From DSNY01 sp016861185 (GTDB lineage Bacteria > Pseudomonadota > Gammaproteobacteria > Burkholderiales > Burkholderiaceae_F), in contig SZOR01000026.1 of assembly GCA_030263275.1 (NCBI GenBank), positions 1-40,744 on the forward strand: a DNA stretch of 40,744 nt. Direction: 5' to 3'. Shown here one piece after another: positions 33,769-40,744 of this stretch. The first letter of the stretch is position 1. Every line of letters starts with the position of its first letter. Below the pieces are notes generated by a model. The model did not search any database, was not told where the DNA came from, and saw only the letters and a program-made list of their open reading frames with translations. A program made the translations under genes and the position numbers.

Positions 33769-34715
33769 GCCTTGCGCTCACCACCGGCGAACCCGCGGGG
33801 ATCGGACCCGAGATCGCGGTCGCGGCGCTCGATGCGCTGCCGGCGGGCGTGGAATGCGTGCTGATCGGCGATCGTTCGCTGTTCGCGCACGCACGGCTGC
33901 CGGGCAGCGGGTCGATCGAGCACGTCGCGCTCGGTGTGCCCATCGTTCCCGGGCGGCTCGACGTTCGCAACGCGCGCTACGTGCTCGCCACGCTCGACCG
34001 CGCAATCGCCGGCGCACTGTCCGGCGAGTTCGATGCCGTCGTCACGGCGCCCGTGCAGAAGAGCGTGCTCAACGACGCCGGCATCCGTTTCACCGGCCAT
34101 ACCGAGTATCTCGCGGAGAAGACCGGCACGCGGCAGGTCGTGATGATGCTGGTTGGCGGCGAAGCGGCGCATCCGTTGCGGGTCGCGCTGGCGACCACGC
34201 ACCTGCCGCTCGCGCAAGTGCCGCGCGCGATCACGATCGACGGCCTGGTCGCCACGATCGAAGTGCTGCACGCGGATCTGGTGGCGAAGTTCGGCATCGC
34301 GTCGCCGCGCATCGGCGTGTGCGGGTTGAATCCGCACGCGGGCGAAGGCGGGCATCTCGGCCGCGAGGAGATCGAAGTCATCGCGCCCGCGCTCGAACGG
34401 CTGCGCGCGCGCGGCATCGCGCTCGACGGCCCGCTGCCCGCCGATACGGTCTTCGTTCCCGCCAACGCGTGCCGCTACGATGCGATCGTCGCGATGTACC
34501 ACGACCAAGGGCTGGCGCCGCTGAAGTACGCGAGCTTCGGCCACGGCGTCAACGTCACGCTGGGACTGCCGTTCGTGCGGACGTCGGTCGACCACGGCAC
34601 CGCGCTCGATCTGGCGGGCACGGGACGCGCCGACGCCGGCAGCCTGCGCGCCGCGCTCGCGCTCGCGGTCGAGCTGGCGCAGCGGCGCGCGGGCGCAGAA
34701 AGGGGTCGCGCATGA
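33726..34715 (+). CDS. pdxA: 4-hydroxythreonine-4-phosphate dehydrogenase PdxA
   Basis: NAD-dependent enzyme of 329 residues in pyridoxal phosphate synthesis. Core motifs are intact: LALTTGEPAGIGPEIAV, TGHTEYLAEKTG, ATTHLPLAQVPRAIT with a metal-binding His, LNPHAGEGGHLG, and MYHDQGLAPLKYASFGHGVNVTLGLPFVRTSVDHGTALDLAG. The nearest possible start is ATG 33726, since no start codon occurs between the repeat and the LALTTGEP core. Residues 6-15 (AIRNPQSAIR) are therefore encoded by the GCAATCC array. No good ribosome binding site is seen. An open frame continues upstream to 33588 through the repeat but holds no conserved sequence. Confidence 0.94.
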   Translation: MTKPDAIRNPQSAIRLALTTGEPAGIGPEIAVAALDALPAGVECVLIGDRSLFAHARLPGSGSIEHVALGVPIVPGRLDVRNARYVLATLDRAIAGALSGEFDAVVTAPVQKSVLNDAGIRFTGHTEYLAEKTGTRQVVMMLVGGEAAHPLRVALATTHLPLAQVPRAITIDGLVATIEVLHADLVAKFGIASPRIGVCGLNPHAGEGGHLGREEIEVIAPALERLRARGIALDGPLPADTVFVPANACRYDAIVAMYHDQGLAPLKYASFGHGVNVTLGLPFVRTSVDHGTALDLAGTGRADAGSLRAALALAVELAQRRAGAERGRA

Positions 34716-35128
34716 TCACACCGGCGCACTTCGACGACTGGCTGCGGCGCTACGGCCGCGCGTGGATCGGCGGCGATCCCGACGCGGTCGTCGCGCTGTT
34801 CACGGACGATGCCGCGTACCACGAAGTGCCGTTCGCGCCGCCGATGGTGGGCGCAGCGGCGATCCGGCACTACTGGACCGTCGGCGCAAAGGACGGCCAG
34901 CGCAACGTGACCTTCGACGCGACGCCGATTGCGCTCGACGGCGACCGCGGCTACGCGCACTGGCGCGCGAGCTTCACGCGCGTGGCCACCGGCGCCTTCG
35001 TCGAGCTCGACGGCGTGCTCGCCGCGCGTTTCGACGACACCGGCCGCTGTCGCGAATTCCGCGAGTGGTGGCACCGGCGCGAGACGCCGTCCGCCGCGTT
35101 GCGCGCGCCGAGCGAGCGCGAAGAGTAG
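34712..35128 (+). CDS. SnoaL-like / NTF2-fold small protein
   Basis: Protein of 138 residues with features of the NTF2/SnoaL fold: an N-terminal helix (FDDWLRRYGRAWIGGDPDAVVALFTDDAAYHEVPF), a PMVGAAAIRHYWTVG segment, and a sheet ending FREWWHRRE. The family includes small enzymes and ligand-binding proteins, so no reaction can be named. Its ATG overlaps the pdxA stop as ATGA, which suggests translational coupling. rsmA starts 21 bp later. In related genomes pdxA and rsmA are usually adjacent, so this looks like an added gene. Confidence 0.82.
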   Translation: MITPAHFDDWLRRYGRAWIGGDPDAVVALFTDDAAYHEVPFAPPMVGAAAIRHYWTVGAKDGQRNVTFDATPIALDGDRGYAHWRASFTRVATGAFVELDGVLAARFDDTGRCREFREWWHRRETPSAALRAPSEREE

Positions 35129-35149
35129 GGCGCCGGGCGGCCGGGGTCG

Positions 35150-35935
35150 ATGGAAGGCCACCGCGCGCGCAAGCGCTTCAGCCAGAACTTCCTGCACGAC
35201 GCCCATTACATCGCGCGCATCGTCGACGCGATCGCGCCTGCGCCCGGCGACCGCATCGTCGAGATCGGCCCGGGGCTCGGCGCGCTGACCGCACCGCTCG
35301 TCGAGCGCGCGGGACACGTCACCTGCGTGGAGATCGACCGCGATCTCGCCGCCAGACTGCGCGCGCGGTTTGCGCCGACGCAGCTCACGCTGATCGAAGC
35401 GGACGCGCTGAAGCTCGACTGGCGCGCGCTCGCGCAAGCCGACGCGCGGCCGCTCGCGATCGTCGGCAATCTGCCTTACCACATCTCGACGCCGCTGCTG
35501 TTCGCGCTCGCGCCGCTCGCCGACCGAGTGAGCGCGCAGCACTTCATGCTGCAGAAGGAGGTGGTCGACCGCATCGTCGCCGCGCCGGGCGGCAAGGACT
35601 ACGGCAGGCTGTCGGTGATGCTGCAGTTCCGCTACCGCGTCGCGCGGCTGTTCGTCGTTCCCGCGGGCGCGTTCTCTCCGGCGCCGAAAGTGCAGTCGGC
35701 GATCGTGCGGATGCTGCCGATTCCGCAGGGCGAGCTGCCGCCGGTCGACGCGGACGCCTTCGCGCGCGTGGTCTCCGCCGCATTCGGCCAGCGGCGCAAG
35801 ACGCTGCGCAACGCGCTCGCCGAGCTGCTGCCCGAAGACGCAATCCGCGCGGCCGGCGTCGATCCTTCGGCGCGCGCGGAAACGCTGGCGGTGGAGCACT
35901 TCGTCCGCCTCGCCGCGCGGCTCGACGCCGGCTGA
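35150..35935 (+). CDS. rsmA: 16S rRNA dimethyladenosine transferase RsmA (KsgA)
   Basis: SAM-dependent methyltransferase of 261 residues that dimethylates the two adenosines in the terminal helix of 16S rRNA during small-subunit assembly. Visible motifs are KRFSQNFLHD, the SAM loop VEIGPGLGALTAPL, VEIDRDL, and the catalytic NLPYHISTPLLF. The C-terminal domain contains FGQRRKTLRNAL. The size is normal. It ends the lptD operon and is convergent with gloA. Confidence 0.97.
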   Translation: MEGHRARKRFSQNFLHDAHYIARIVDAIAPAPGDRIVEIGPGLGALTAPLVERAGHVTCVEIDRDLAARLRARFAPTQLTLIEADALKLDWRALAQADARPLAIVGNLPYHISTPLLFALAPLADRVSAQHFMLQKEVVDRIVAAPGGKDYGRLSVMLQFRYRVARLFVVPAGAFSPAPKVQSAIVRMLPIPQGELPPVDADAFARVVSAAFGQRRKTLRNALAELLPEDAIRAAGVDPSARAETLAVEHFVRLAARLDAG

Positions 35936-35979
35936 TCGCCGGCGCGCCCGACTGTGCGGCGCAGCCGCCCGGGCGGCGC

Positions 35980-36366
35980 TCAGCGCGCCGCCTCGATCAG
36001 CTCGATCTTGTAGCCGTCGGGGTCCTGCACGAAGGCGATCACGGTCGAGCCGCCTTTGACCGGGCCGGCTTCGCGCGTGACCGTACCGCCGGCCGCCCTG
36101 ATCCGCTCGCACGCGGCGCGCGCGTCGTCGACCGCGATCGCGATGTGGCCGAAAGCGTTGCCCAGCTCGTACCGGTCCACGCCGTAGTTGTAGGTCAGCT
36201 CGAGCACGGCGCCCTCGGACTCGTCGCCGTAGCCGACGAAGGCCAGCGTGTACTTCTGCTCGGGGCGGTCGGTCGTGCGCAGCACCTTCATGCCCATGAC
36301 CTTCGTATAGAAGTCGATCGACCGCTGCAGGTCGCCAACGCGCAGCATGGTGTGGAGGATTCTCAT
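35980..36366 (-). CDS. gloA: Lactoylglutathione lyase (glyoxalase I)
   Basis: Metal-dependent enzyme of 128 residues that turns the methylglyoxal-glutathione hemithioacetal into lactoylglutathione. All four metal ligands of the GloA type are present at the expected positions: His5 (MRILH), Glu56 (VLELTYN), His74 (GHIAIAV) and Glu122 (YKIELIE). ATG 36366 is chosen because it places these residues at the standard numbers; an open frame upstream adds 35 unlike residues. A GCCGCCC/GGGCGGC palindrome (35964-35977) lies between its stop and rsmA. Confidence 0.96.
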   Translation of the reverse strand: MRILHTMLRVGDLQRSIDFYTKVMGMKVLRTTDRPEQKYTLAFVGYGDESEGAVLELTYNYGVDRYELGNAFGHIAIAVDDARAACERIRAAGGTVTREAGPVKGGSTVIAFVQDPDGYKIELIEAAR

Positions 36367-36588
36367 CGGAAAGGCCAGGCGATGACGGAGGCAGGGCGAG
36401 TGTAGTCCGCTGCGGTGCGGGCGGACGCTGCGCGGCTGCGCCGGCGCATGGGTGCGCGCCGTCGTCGTCATACGGGGTAAGCCTTAGCAGGTAAGCGGGA
36501 GACGCAGCCGGCGGCGAAGGTTCTATGTTGACGCGCCCATCGCGCCGCCGCCGGCGCGCCTTACCCACCGCAATCGAAGGAGGTCCCG
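36367..36588. other. Divergent intergenic region, gloA / sulfite oxidase
   Basis: This 222-bp gap must carry the promoters of gloA (-) and the molybdoenzyme gene (+). No clear -35/-10 pair is seen. A strong ribosome binding site AAGGAGG lies just before the molybdoenzyme ATG. Confidence 0.4.
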
Positions 36589-37812
36589 ATGGATGACTCG
36601 CGCCGCTCGTTCCTTGCTCGCGTCGCCGGTACCGGCGCGATCGTTGCACTCGCCGATCCGCCGCTGGTCTTCGCGCAGGCGCCGGCGCCGGCCGCACCCG
36701 AACCGGTGATCCCGGGCACCGTGTCCAACGCCGACGTGCTGAAAGGCAAGGACATGTCGGTCTTCAAGGTCCATTCGGAACGTCCGCTGACCGGCAGCGT
36801 CCCCGCGGAAGCGCACGACTTCGACGCGACGCCGACCGACCGGATGTTCGTCCGCAACAACCTGCTGACGCCCGATATCGACGCGTCCCAGCATCGGCTG
36901 TCGATCAAAGGGCTCGTCGACAAGGAACTGACGTTCTCGGTCGACGAGCTGAAGCGTTCGTTCAGGGCGGTCACGCTGCAGGCGATGCTCGAATGCGCCG
37001 GTTCGGGACGGACGGGCTTTCAGCCGACGCCGCGCGGCACGCCCTGGTTGGTGACGGGCGGCATGGGCTGTCCGAAGTGGACCGGAGTACGCCTTGCCGA
37101 CGTGCTGCGCGCCGCCGGCGTCAAGGCGAACGCGGTGCACGTTGCGGGGCAGGGCGCGGACTTCGGCGCGGTGCCGACGCTGGCACCGGTGATCCGTTCG
37201 ATCCCGATGTCGAAGGCGATGGAGGAGAACACGCTGATCGCCTGGGACATGAACGGCGCGCCGCTGCCCAAGGTCCACGGCTATCCGATCCGCCTGCTGG
37301 TGCCCGGCTGGGCCGGTTCGGCGTCGACCAAATGGCTGCACACGCTGACCGTGCTGGATGCGCCATTCAAGGGCACCTACATGGACGACAGCTACCGGAT
37401 TCCGCGCTACCCGGTCGCGCCCGGCGAACGGATGCCGAAGGACGCCGTCTCGACCGAGGCCTGGCCGGTGAAGTCGATCATCACCGCGCCGGCGCCGAAC
37501 GCGAAGTTCCGCGTCGGCGAGCCGATCCTCGTGCGCGGCAAGGCCTGGGTCGGCGAAGGCGCGATCGAGCGCGTCGAGATCTCGCTCGACGAAGGCGTGA
37601 CGTGGCAGGCCGCGCAGCTCGATCCGCGTGGCGACAAGTACGCGTGGCGCGGCTTCCGCTTCCTGCACCGCCCGCAGCGCCCCGGCTATCAGACCTTCCT
37701 CGCGCGCGCATGGGACGACAAGGGCAACGCGCAACCGCTGGTGTCGCCGTGGAATCCGCTCGGCTACTTCTGGAACGGCGTGCATCGGGTCGGCGTCTCG
37801 GTCGAGGCCTGA
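36589..37812 (+). CDS. Molybdopterin sulfite oxidase / SoxC-like enzyme, Tat signal
   Basis: Periplasmic molybdenum enzyme of 407 residues in the sulfite oxidase family. A Tat signal is clear (SRRSFLARVAGTGAIVALA), as expected for a folded cofactor protein. The oxidoreductase molybdopterin domain carries the molybdenum-binding Cys136 in MLECAGSGRTGF, then GWAGSASTKWL. A C-terminal Mo-co dimerisation domain contains VEISLDEGVTWQAA. It probably oxidises sulfite, or acts like SoxC, and passes electrons to the cytochrome encoded 1 bp later. SorA and SoxC cannot be told apart with certainty; no other sox genes are in the window. Confidence 0.88.
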   Translation: MDDSRRSFLARVAGTGAIVALADPPLVFAQAPAPAAPEPVIPGTVSNADVLKGKDMSVFKVHSERPLTGSVPAEAHDFDATPTDRMFVRNNLLTPDIDASQHRLSIKGLVDKELTFSVDELKRSFRAVTLQAMLECAGSGRTGFQPTPRGTPWLVTGGMGCPKWTGVRLADVLRAAGVKANAVHVAGQGADFGAVPTLAPVIRSIPMSKAMEENTLIAWDMNGAPLPKVHGYPIRLLVPGWAGSASTKWLHTLTVLDAPFKGTYMDDSYRIPRYPVAPGERMPKDAVSTEAWPVKSIITAPAPNAKFRVGEPILVRGKAWVGEGAIERVEISLDEGVTWQAAQLDPRGDKYAWRGFRFLHRPQRPGYQTFLARAWDDKGNAQPLVSPWNPLGYFWNGVHRVGVSVEA

Positions 37813-37813
37813 A

Positions 37814-38386
37814 GTGCGGGCCGCAAGCGCGCTGACGCTGGCGGTCGCGCTCGCGGCGCTCGCGACCGCAGCCGTACCGCGCGAGCTCACGTCGGGACCG
37901 GGCGCCGGTCTGACGGCCGCGCGTTGCGCCATCTGCCACGACCTCGAGCACATCCTGCGCTCGCGGCTTTCGCGCGGCGAGTGGGAGGACGTGCTCGCGA
38001 ACATGCGCCAGCGCGGCATGCCGCCGCTGGCCGACGACGAGCAGCGCGTGATCCTCGACTATCTCGCCGCGTATTACGGCCGCGATCTGGCGCCGCCCGC
38101 CGCGCCGGATACGTTCGCTGCCGGCGGGGGCGATCCAGTCGCAAAGATGCTCGACGCACACGCGTGCAACGGCTGCCATACGGTCGACCGCAAGCTGGTC
38201 GGGCCGGCTTTTCGCGATATCGCTGCGAAGTACGCGGCGGATGCCGGCGCGGCGGCGCGGCTCGCGGCCAAGATCCGCAGCGGCGGCGCCGGCGCTTGGG
38301 GCGACGTGCCGATGCCACCGAACCCGAAGCTTTCCGAAGCCGACGCGCTGGCGCTCGCGCGCTGGGTCCTCGACCGCAAGCAGTGA
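37814..38386 (+). CDS. Diheme cytochrome c, partner of the molybdoenzyme
   Basis: Periplasmic c-type cytochrome of 190 residues from the GTG at 37814, 1 bp after the molybdoenzyme stop. A short signal peptide (LTLAVALAALATAA) is followed by two heme sites: CAICH (38-42) and CNGCH (118-122), with likely axial Met69 (RGMPPL) and Met167 (VPMPPN). The second half resembles small c551/c552 cytochromes; the first is a separate short heme domain. It should accept electrons from the molybdoenzyme, like SorB, but SorB of the best known system has one heme. The gene is convergent with the metallopeptidase gene, 24 bp away. Confidence 0.88.
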   Translation: MRAASALTLAVALAALATAAVPRELTSGPGAGLTAARCAICHDLEHILRSRLSRGEWEDVLANMRQRGMPPLADDEQRVILDYLAAYYGRDLAPPAAPDTFAAGGGDPVAKMLDAHACNGCHTVDRKLVGPAFRDIAAKYAADAGAAARLAAKIRSGGAGAWGDVPMPPNPKLSEADALALARWVLDRKQ

Positions 38387-38410
38387 ACCGCCGGCGCCCG
38401 ACCGTCCGCG

Positions 38411-39247
38411 TCAAACGGGCAGCGACGCGATATCGACGCCCTTGATCTCGTCGCGCGCGGCTTCGAACCCCGGCAGCAGCTGCGCAACGGCGCTCCAGAA
38501 GCGCGGGCTGTGGTTCATTTCCTTCAGGTGCGCCAGTTCGTGCGCGACGACGTAGTCGATCACCGGCAGCGCGAAGTGCACCAGCCGCCAGTTGAGCCGG
38601 ATGCGCCCGTCGTGCGTGCACGAACCCCATTGCGAGCGCGCCGACGACAGCGACCACGCGGCGGGTTTCACGTCCACACGCGCAGCGAGCAGCGCGAGCC
38701 GTTCGCCGAGCACGCGCTTGGCCTCGGACTGCAGCCACGCCTGCACGGCGTCCTTGACCTGCGGCTCGGCCGCCTCCGGCGGCAGCGCGACGTGCAGCTC
38801 GCGGCGCGGTTCGGTGTCGACGAGCCGCGTGCCGGCGGCGTCGGCGCGCAGCCGCAGCACGAGCGGCCGGCCGAGATAAGGCAGCGTTCCGCCGTCGGCG
38901 AAGCGCACTTCGGGCAGGCTGCGCTTGGCGCGCCACTCGCGCCATTCGGCGAGCTTGGCGCGGATCCAGCGTTCCTTTTCGACGATCGCCGCCTCGATCT
39001 CGGCGAGCCGCACCCAGCGCGGCGCGCTGACGGTGAGCCCGCCGTCGTCGATCTGAAAGCCGATCGTGCGGCGTTTGGCACGGCGCAGGCGGTAGCCGAT
39101 CGCATGGCCGCCGACGTGAAGCTGTCGCGTGCGCTGCGCCGGTTCGGAGTTCGGCTGTTCGGGAGGGAGCGGAGACGCGTGTGCAGCGCTCGGGAAGTCG
39201 AACGCCAGACTGAGCTGTTGCGCCGTATGGGTCAGAGCTCTTTTCAA
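38411..39247 (-). CDS. YgjP-type (DUF45) M48-like metal-dependent hydrolase
   Basis: Protein of 278 residues with a zinc site HELAHLKEMNHS: His236, Glu237 and His240, and probable third ligand His246. SQWGSCTHDGRIRLNWRL precedes it, as in the YgjP/WLM group. The physiological substrate is not known. The start is uncertain. The TTG at 39247, 4 bp after the plsC stop, has no good ribosome binding site, but no ATG occurs before the conserved core (LHVGGHAIGYRLRRAKRRTIGF). It appears to be the last gene after glyS-plsC. Confidence 0.85.
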   Translation of the reverse strand: MKRALTHTAQQLSLAFDFPSAAHASPLPPEQPNSEPAQRTRQLHVGGHAIGYRLRRAKRRTIGFQIDDGGLTVSAPRWVRLAEIEAAIVEKERWIRAKLAEWREWRAKRSLPEVRFADGGTLPYLGRPLVLRLRADAAGTRLVDTEPRRELHVALPPEAAEPQVKDAVQAWLQSEAKRVLGERLALLAARVDVKPAAWSLSSARSQWGSCTHDGRIRLNWRLVHFALPVIDYVVAHELAHLKEMNHSPRFWSAVAQLLPGFEAARDEIKGVDIASLPV

Positions 39248-39251
39248 GCGC

Positions 39252-40052
39252 CTAGCGATCGATCGGTGCCTGTCGCTCGGGTTCGCTCGCGGCGTCGCGC
39301 TCGTTGCCGCGCGCCGCCGGAACGTAGGGTCCGCCGTAGCGATGCGGCGCCAGCCGCCGCATCTCGCTTTCGATCCAGGATTCTACAAGCGCGGATAGCT
39401 CGTCGGCGCTTTTTCCCGCGGGATCGATCGGCGGTCCGATCGAGACGGTGACTTCGCCCGCGCGCTTGATCAGCGGGCCGCGCGGCCAGCATTCGCCGGA
39501 GTTGACCGCGATCGGAATCACCGGCGTGCCGGTGCGCACCGCGAGCCGCGCACCGCCCGTCTTGTAGCGCTTCGTCGAGCCGGGCGGCGTGCGCGTGCCC
39601 TCGGGGAAGATCACGATCCACCAGCCGTCGCGCAGCAGCGCGGTACCCTGGCGGACCACCTGCTCGAACGCATCCTGCCCGCGCGAGCGGTCGATGTTGA
39701 TCATGCCGAGCGAAGCGATGCCCCAGCCGAAGAACGGAATCCAGTGCAACTCGCGTTTGTAGACGAACGACAGGCGCCGCGGCAGGAAACTCGGCAGCCA
39801 GAACGTCTCCCAGGTCGACTGGTGCTTCGGCAGCACGATCGCGGGACCGTCGGGCAGGTTGTCCCAGCCTTCGACGCGCCAGCGCACGCCGCAGATCGCG
39901 CGCGCCGCGCGGATCGCGAGCCGCGTCCACATCACGGCGAGCTTGTAGCGCACCGCGGGCGGCGTAACCCACGAGGCGACGACGACGAACGACCACGGCG
40001 CGACCGTGATCGTCATCACGAGCAGGTACAGGATCGCGCGCAGGCGGCTCAT
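39252..40052 (-). CDS. plsC: 1-acyl-sn-glycerol-3-phosphate acyltransferase PlsC
   Basis: Inner-membrane acyltransferase of 266 residues that makes phosphatidic acid. An N-terminal membrane helix (about 7-30) is followed by the acyltransferase domain. Block I is KHQSTWETF, with His77 and Glu82 in place of the usual Asp of HX4D. Block III is FPEGTR (149-154), and IPIAVNSGECWPR is block IV. The Arg/Glu-rich C-terminus looks disordered. It lies 19 bp after glyS on the same strand. Confidence 0.93.
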   Translation of the reverse strand: MSRLRAILYLLVMTITVAPWSFVVVASWVTPPAVRYKLAVMWTRLAIRAARAICGVRWRVEGWDNLPDGPAIVLPKHQSTWETFWLPSFLPRRLSFVYKRELHWIPFFGWGIASLGMINIDRSRGQDAFEQVVRQGTALLRDGWWIVIFPEGTRTPPGSTKRYKTGGARLAVRTGTPVIPIAVNSGECWPRGPLIKRAGEVTVSIGPPIDPAGKSADELSALVESWIESEMRRLAPHRYGGPYVPAARGNERDAASEPERQAPIDR

Positions 40053-40071
40053 CGGGGCGCGCGCGCTCGAT

Positions 40072-40744
40072 TCAGCCGGCCGCCAGCAGCGACAGGTCGG
40101 CGACGCGGTTCATCGTCGCGCGCAGCGCGGCGAGCAGCGCGAGCCGGTTTTCGCGGATGCGCGCGTCCTCGACGTTGACCATCACGTCGTCGAAGAACGC
40201 ATCGACCGGCAGCTTCAGCGGCGCGAGCGACTTGAGCATGCCGGCATAGTCGCCCTGCGCGAAACGCTGCTCCGCGATCGGCCGCACCTGCTCGAACGCC
40301 GCGGCGAGCGCCTTTTCGGCCGGCTCGAACAGCAGCGAAGGATCGAAACTCGCGGGCACGGCGCCTGCCTTCTTCAGGATGTTGCCGATGCGCTTGTTCG
40401 CCGCGGTGAGGCTCTCCGCTTCCGGCAGCTTCATGAACGCGCGGACCGCTGCAAGCTGCGCCGGCACGACGTCGATGCGCGTCGGCGCAAGCGATACGAC
40501 GGCTTCGACTTCGTTGGCCGAGTAGCCCTGCTCGCGCAGCAGGCCGCGCAGGCGGTCGTAGATGAACGACGCGACTTCTCCGGTCGCGGCGGCATAGGCC
40601 TTGGCCACGGAGAACGAGCCCTCGGCGATCGCGAGCAGGCGATCGAGCGCGATGTCGAGCCGCTTTTCCATCAGCATCCGCAGCACGCCGATCGCGTTGT
40701 TCGCGGCGGAATAGTGCAGCGCCGTCGCGCCGGCGACGATCACG
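40072..40744 (-). CDS. glyS: Glycyl-tRNA synthetase beta subunit (3' part)
   Basis: C-terminal about 224 residues of GlyS, cut by the window edge. GlyS is the larger subunit of the bacterial alpha2beta2 enzyme and binds tRNA. Recognisable parts are AIGVLRMLMEKRLDI, IYDRLRGLLREQGYSANEVEAVVS, and the anticodon-binding-like end PVDAFFDDVMVNVEDARIRENRLALLAALR. The few residues at the edge (ATALHYSAANN) do not resemble the usual ALRRAA run of the family. This may be a local variant or a sequence error and cannot be judged from this fragment. Confidence 0.93.
   Translation of the reverse strand, partial: VIVAGATALHYSAANNAIGVLRMLMEKRLDIALDRLLAIAEGSFSVAKAYAAATGEVASFIYDRLRGLLREQGYSANEVEAVVSLAPTRIDVVPAQLAAVRAFMKLPEAESLTAANKRIGNILKKAGAVPASFDPSLLFEPAEKALAAAFEQVRPIAEQRFAQGDYAGMLKSLAPLKLPVDAFFDDVMVNVEDARIRENRLALLAALRATMNRVADLSLLAAG

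Noticed and set aside
35964..35977. Bidirectional terminator between rsmA and gloA
   Set aside because: The 14-bp palindrome has no T run on either strand, so termination is not supported.
34475..36697. 740-codon minus-strand frame across pdxA, rsmA and gloA
   Set aside because: It overlaps three well supported genes, one of them on the same strand in another frame.

Overview
The window is a gene-dense, high-GC stretch of bacterial chromosome. Gene content and order point to a betaproteobacterium, probably Burkholderiales or a near relative. The main evidence is dusB-fis-purH-ruvC-ruvA-ruvB in one run, amgK-murU divergent from lptD-surA-pdxA-rsmA, pepP-ubiH, and plsC beside glyS. This placement is inferred from gene order and protein family, not from a marker tree. 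No rRNA, tRNA, CRISPR array, phage or insertion sequence was recognised.

Layout. 2-442 (-) is a YbgC thioesterase. 821-7470 (+) is an oligopeptide-type ABC importer: a lipoprotein binding protein, two permeases and a fused double ATPase. 7516-9537 (-) is a Tat-type S9 peptidase. 9944-12595 and 12888-15695 (+) are two TonB-dependent receptors. 15998-19934 (-) is a TonB energising operon (tonB, exbB, two exbD, a TPR protein). 20066-29845 (-) is a long co-oriented housekeeping run: amgK, murU, pepP, ubiH, dusB, fis, purH, ruvC, ruvA, ruvB. 29996-35935 (+) is lptD, surA, pdxA, a small SnoaL-like gene and rsmA. 35980-36366 (-) is gloA. 36589-38386 (+) is a molybdenum sulfite-oxidase-like enzyme with a diheme cytochrome c. 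38411-40744 (-) holds a YgjP-type metallopeptidase, plsC and the 3' part of glyS.

How the genes fit together. The left 20 kb reads as a possible scavenging block. Two outer-membrane receptors and their TonB/ExbB/ExbD motor could bring a large ligand into the periplasm, the secreted S9 peptidase could cut peptides, and the ABC importer could take up oligopeptides. That link is an inference from proximity. The middle covers cell-wall recycling (AmgK/MurU), ubiquinone synthesis, purine synthesis and Holliday-junction processing. The right part covers outer-membrane assembly (LptD, SurA), vitamin B6 synthesis, rRNA methylation and sulfite oxidation.

No new defence or biosynthetic system was found. 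The most unusual signal is the repeats. Two elements of about 150-170 bp are each bounded by oppositely oriented arrays of the 7-bp unit GGATTGC. They lie between amgK and murU and between surA and pdxA, and the second supplies codons 6-15 of pdxA. A different palindromic repeat pair (CCCCCTTT type) lies in frame inside the ABC ATPase gene and encodes its inter-domain linker. A third repeat type sits upstream of the binding-protein gene.
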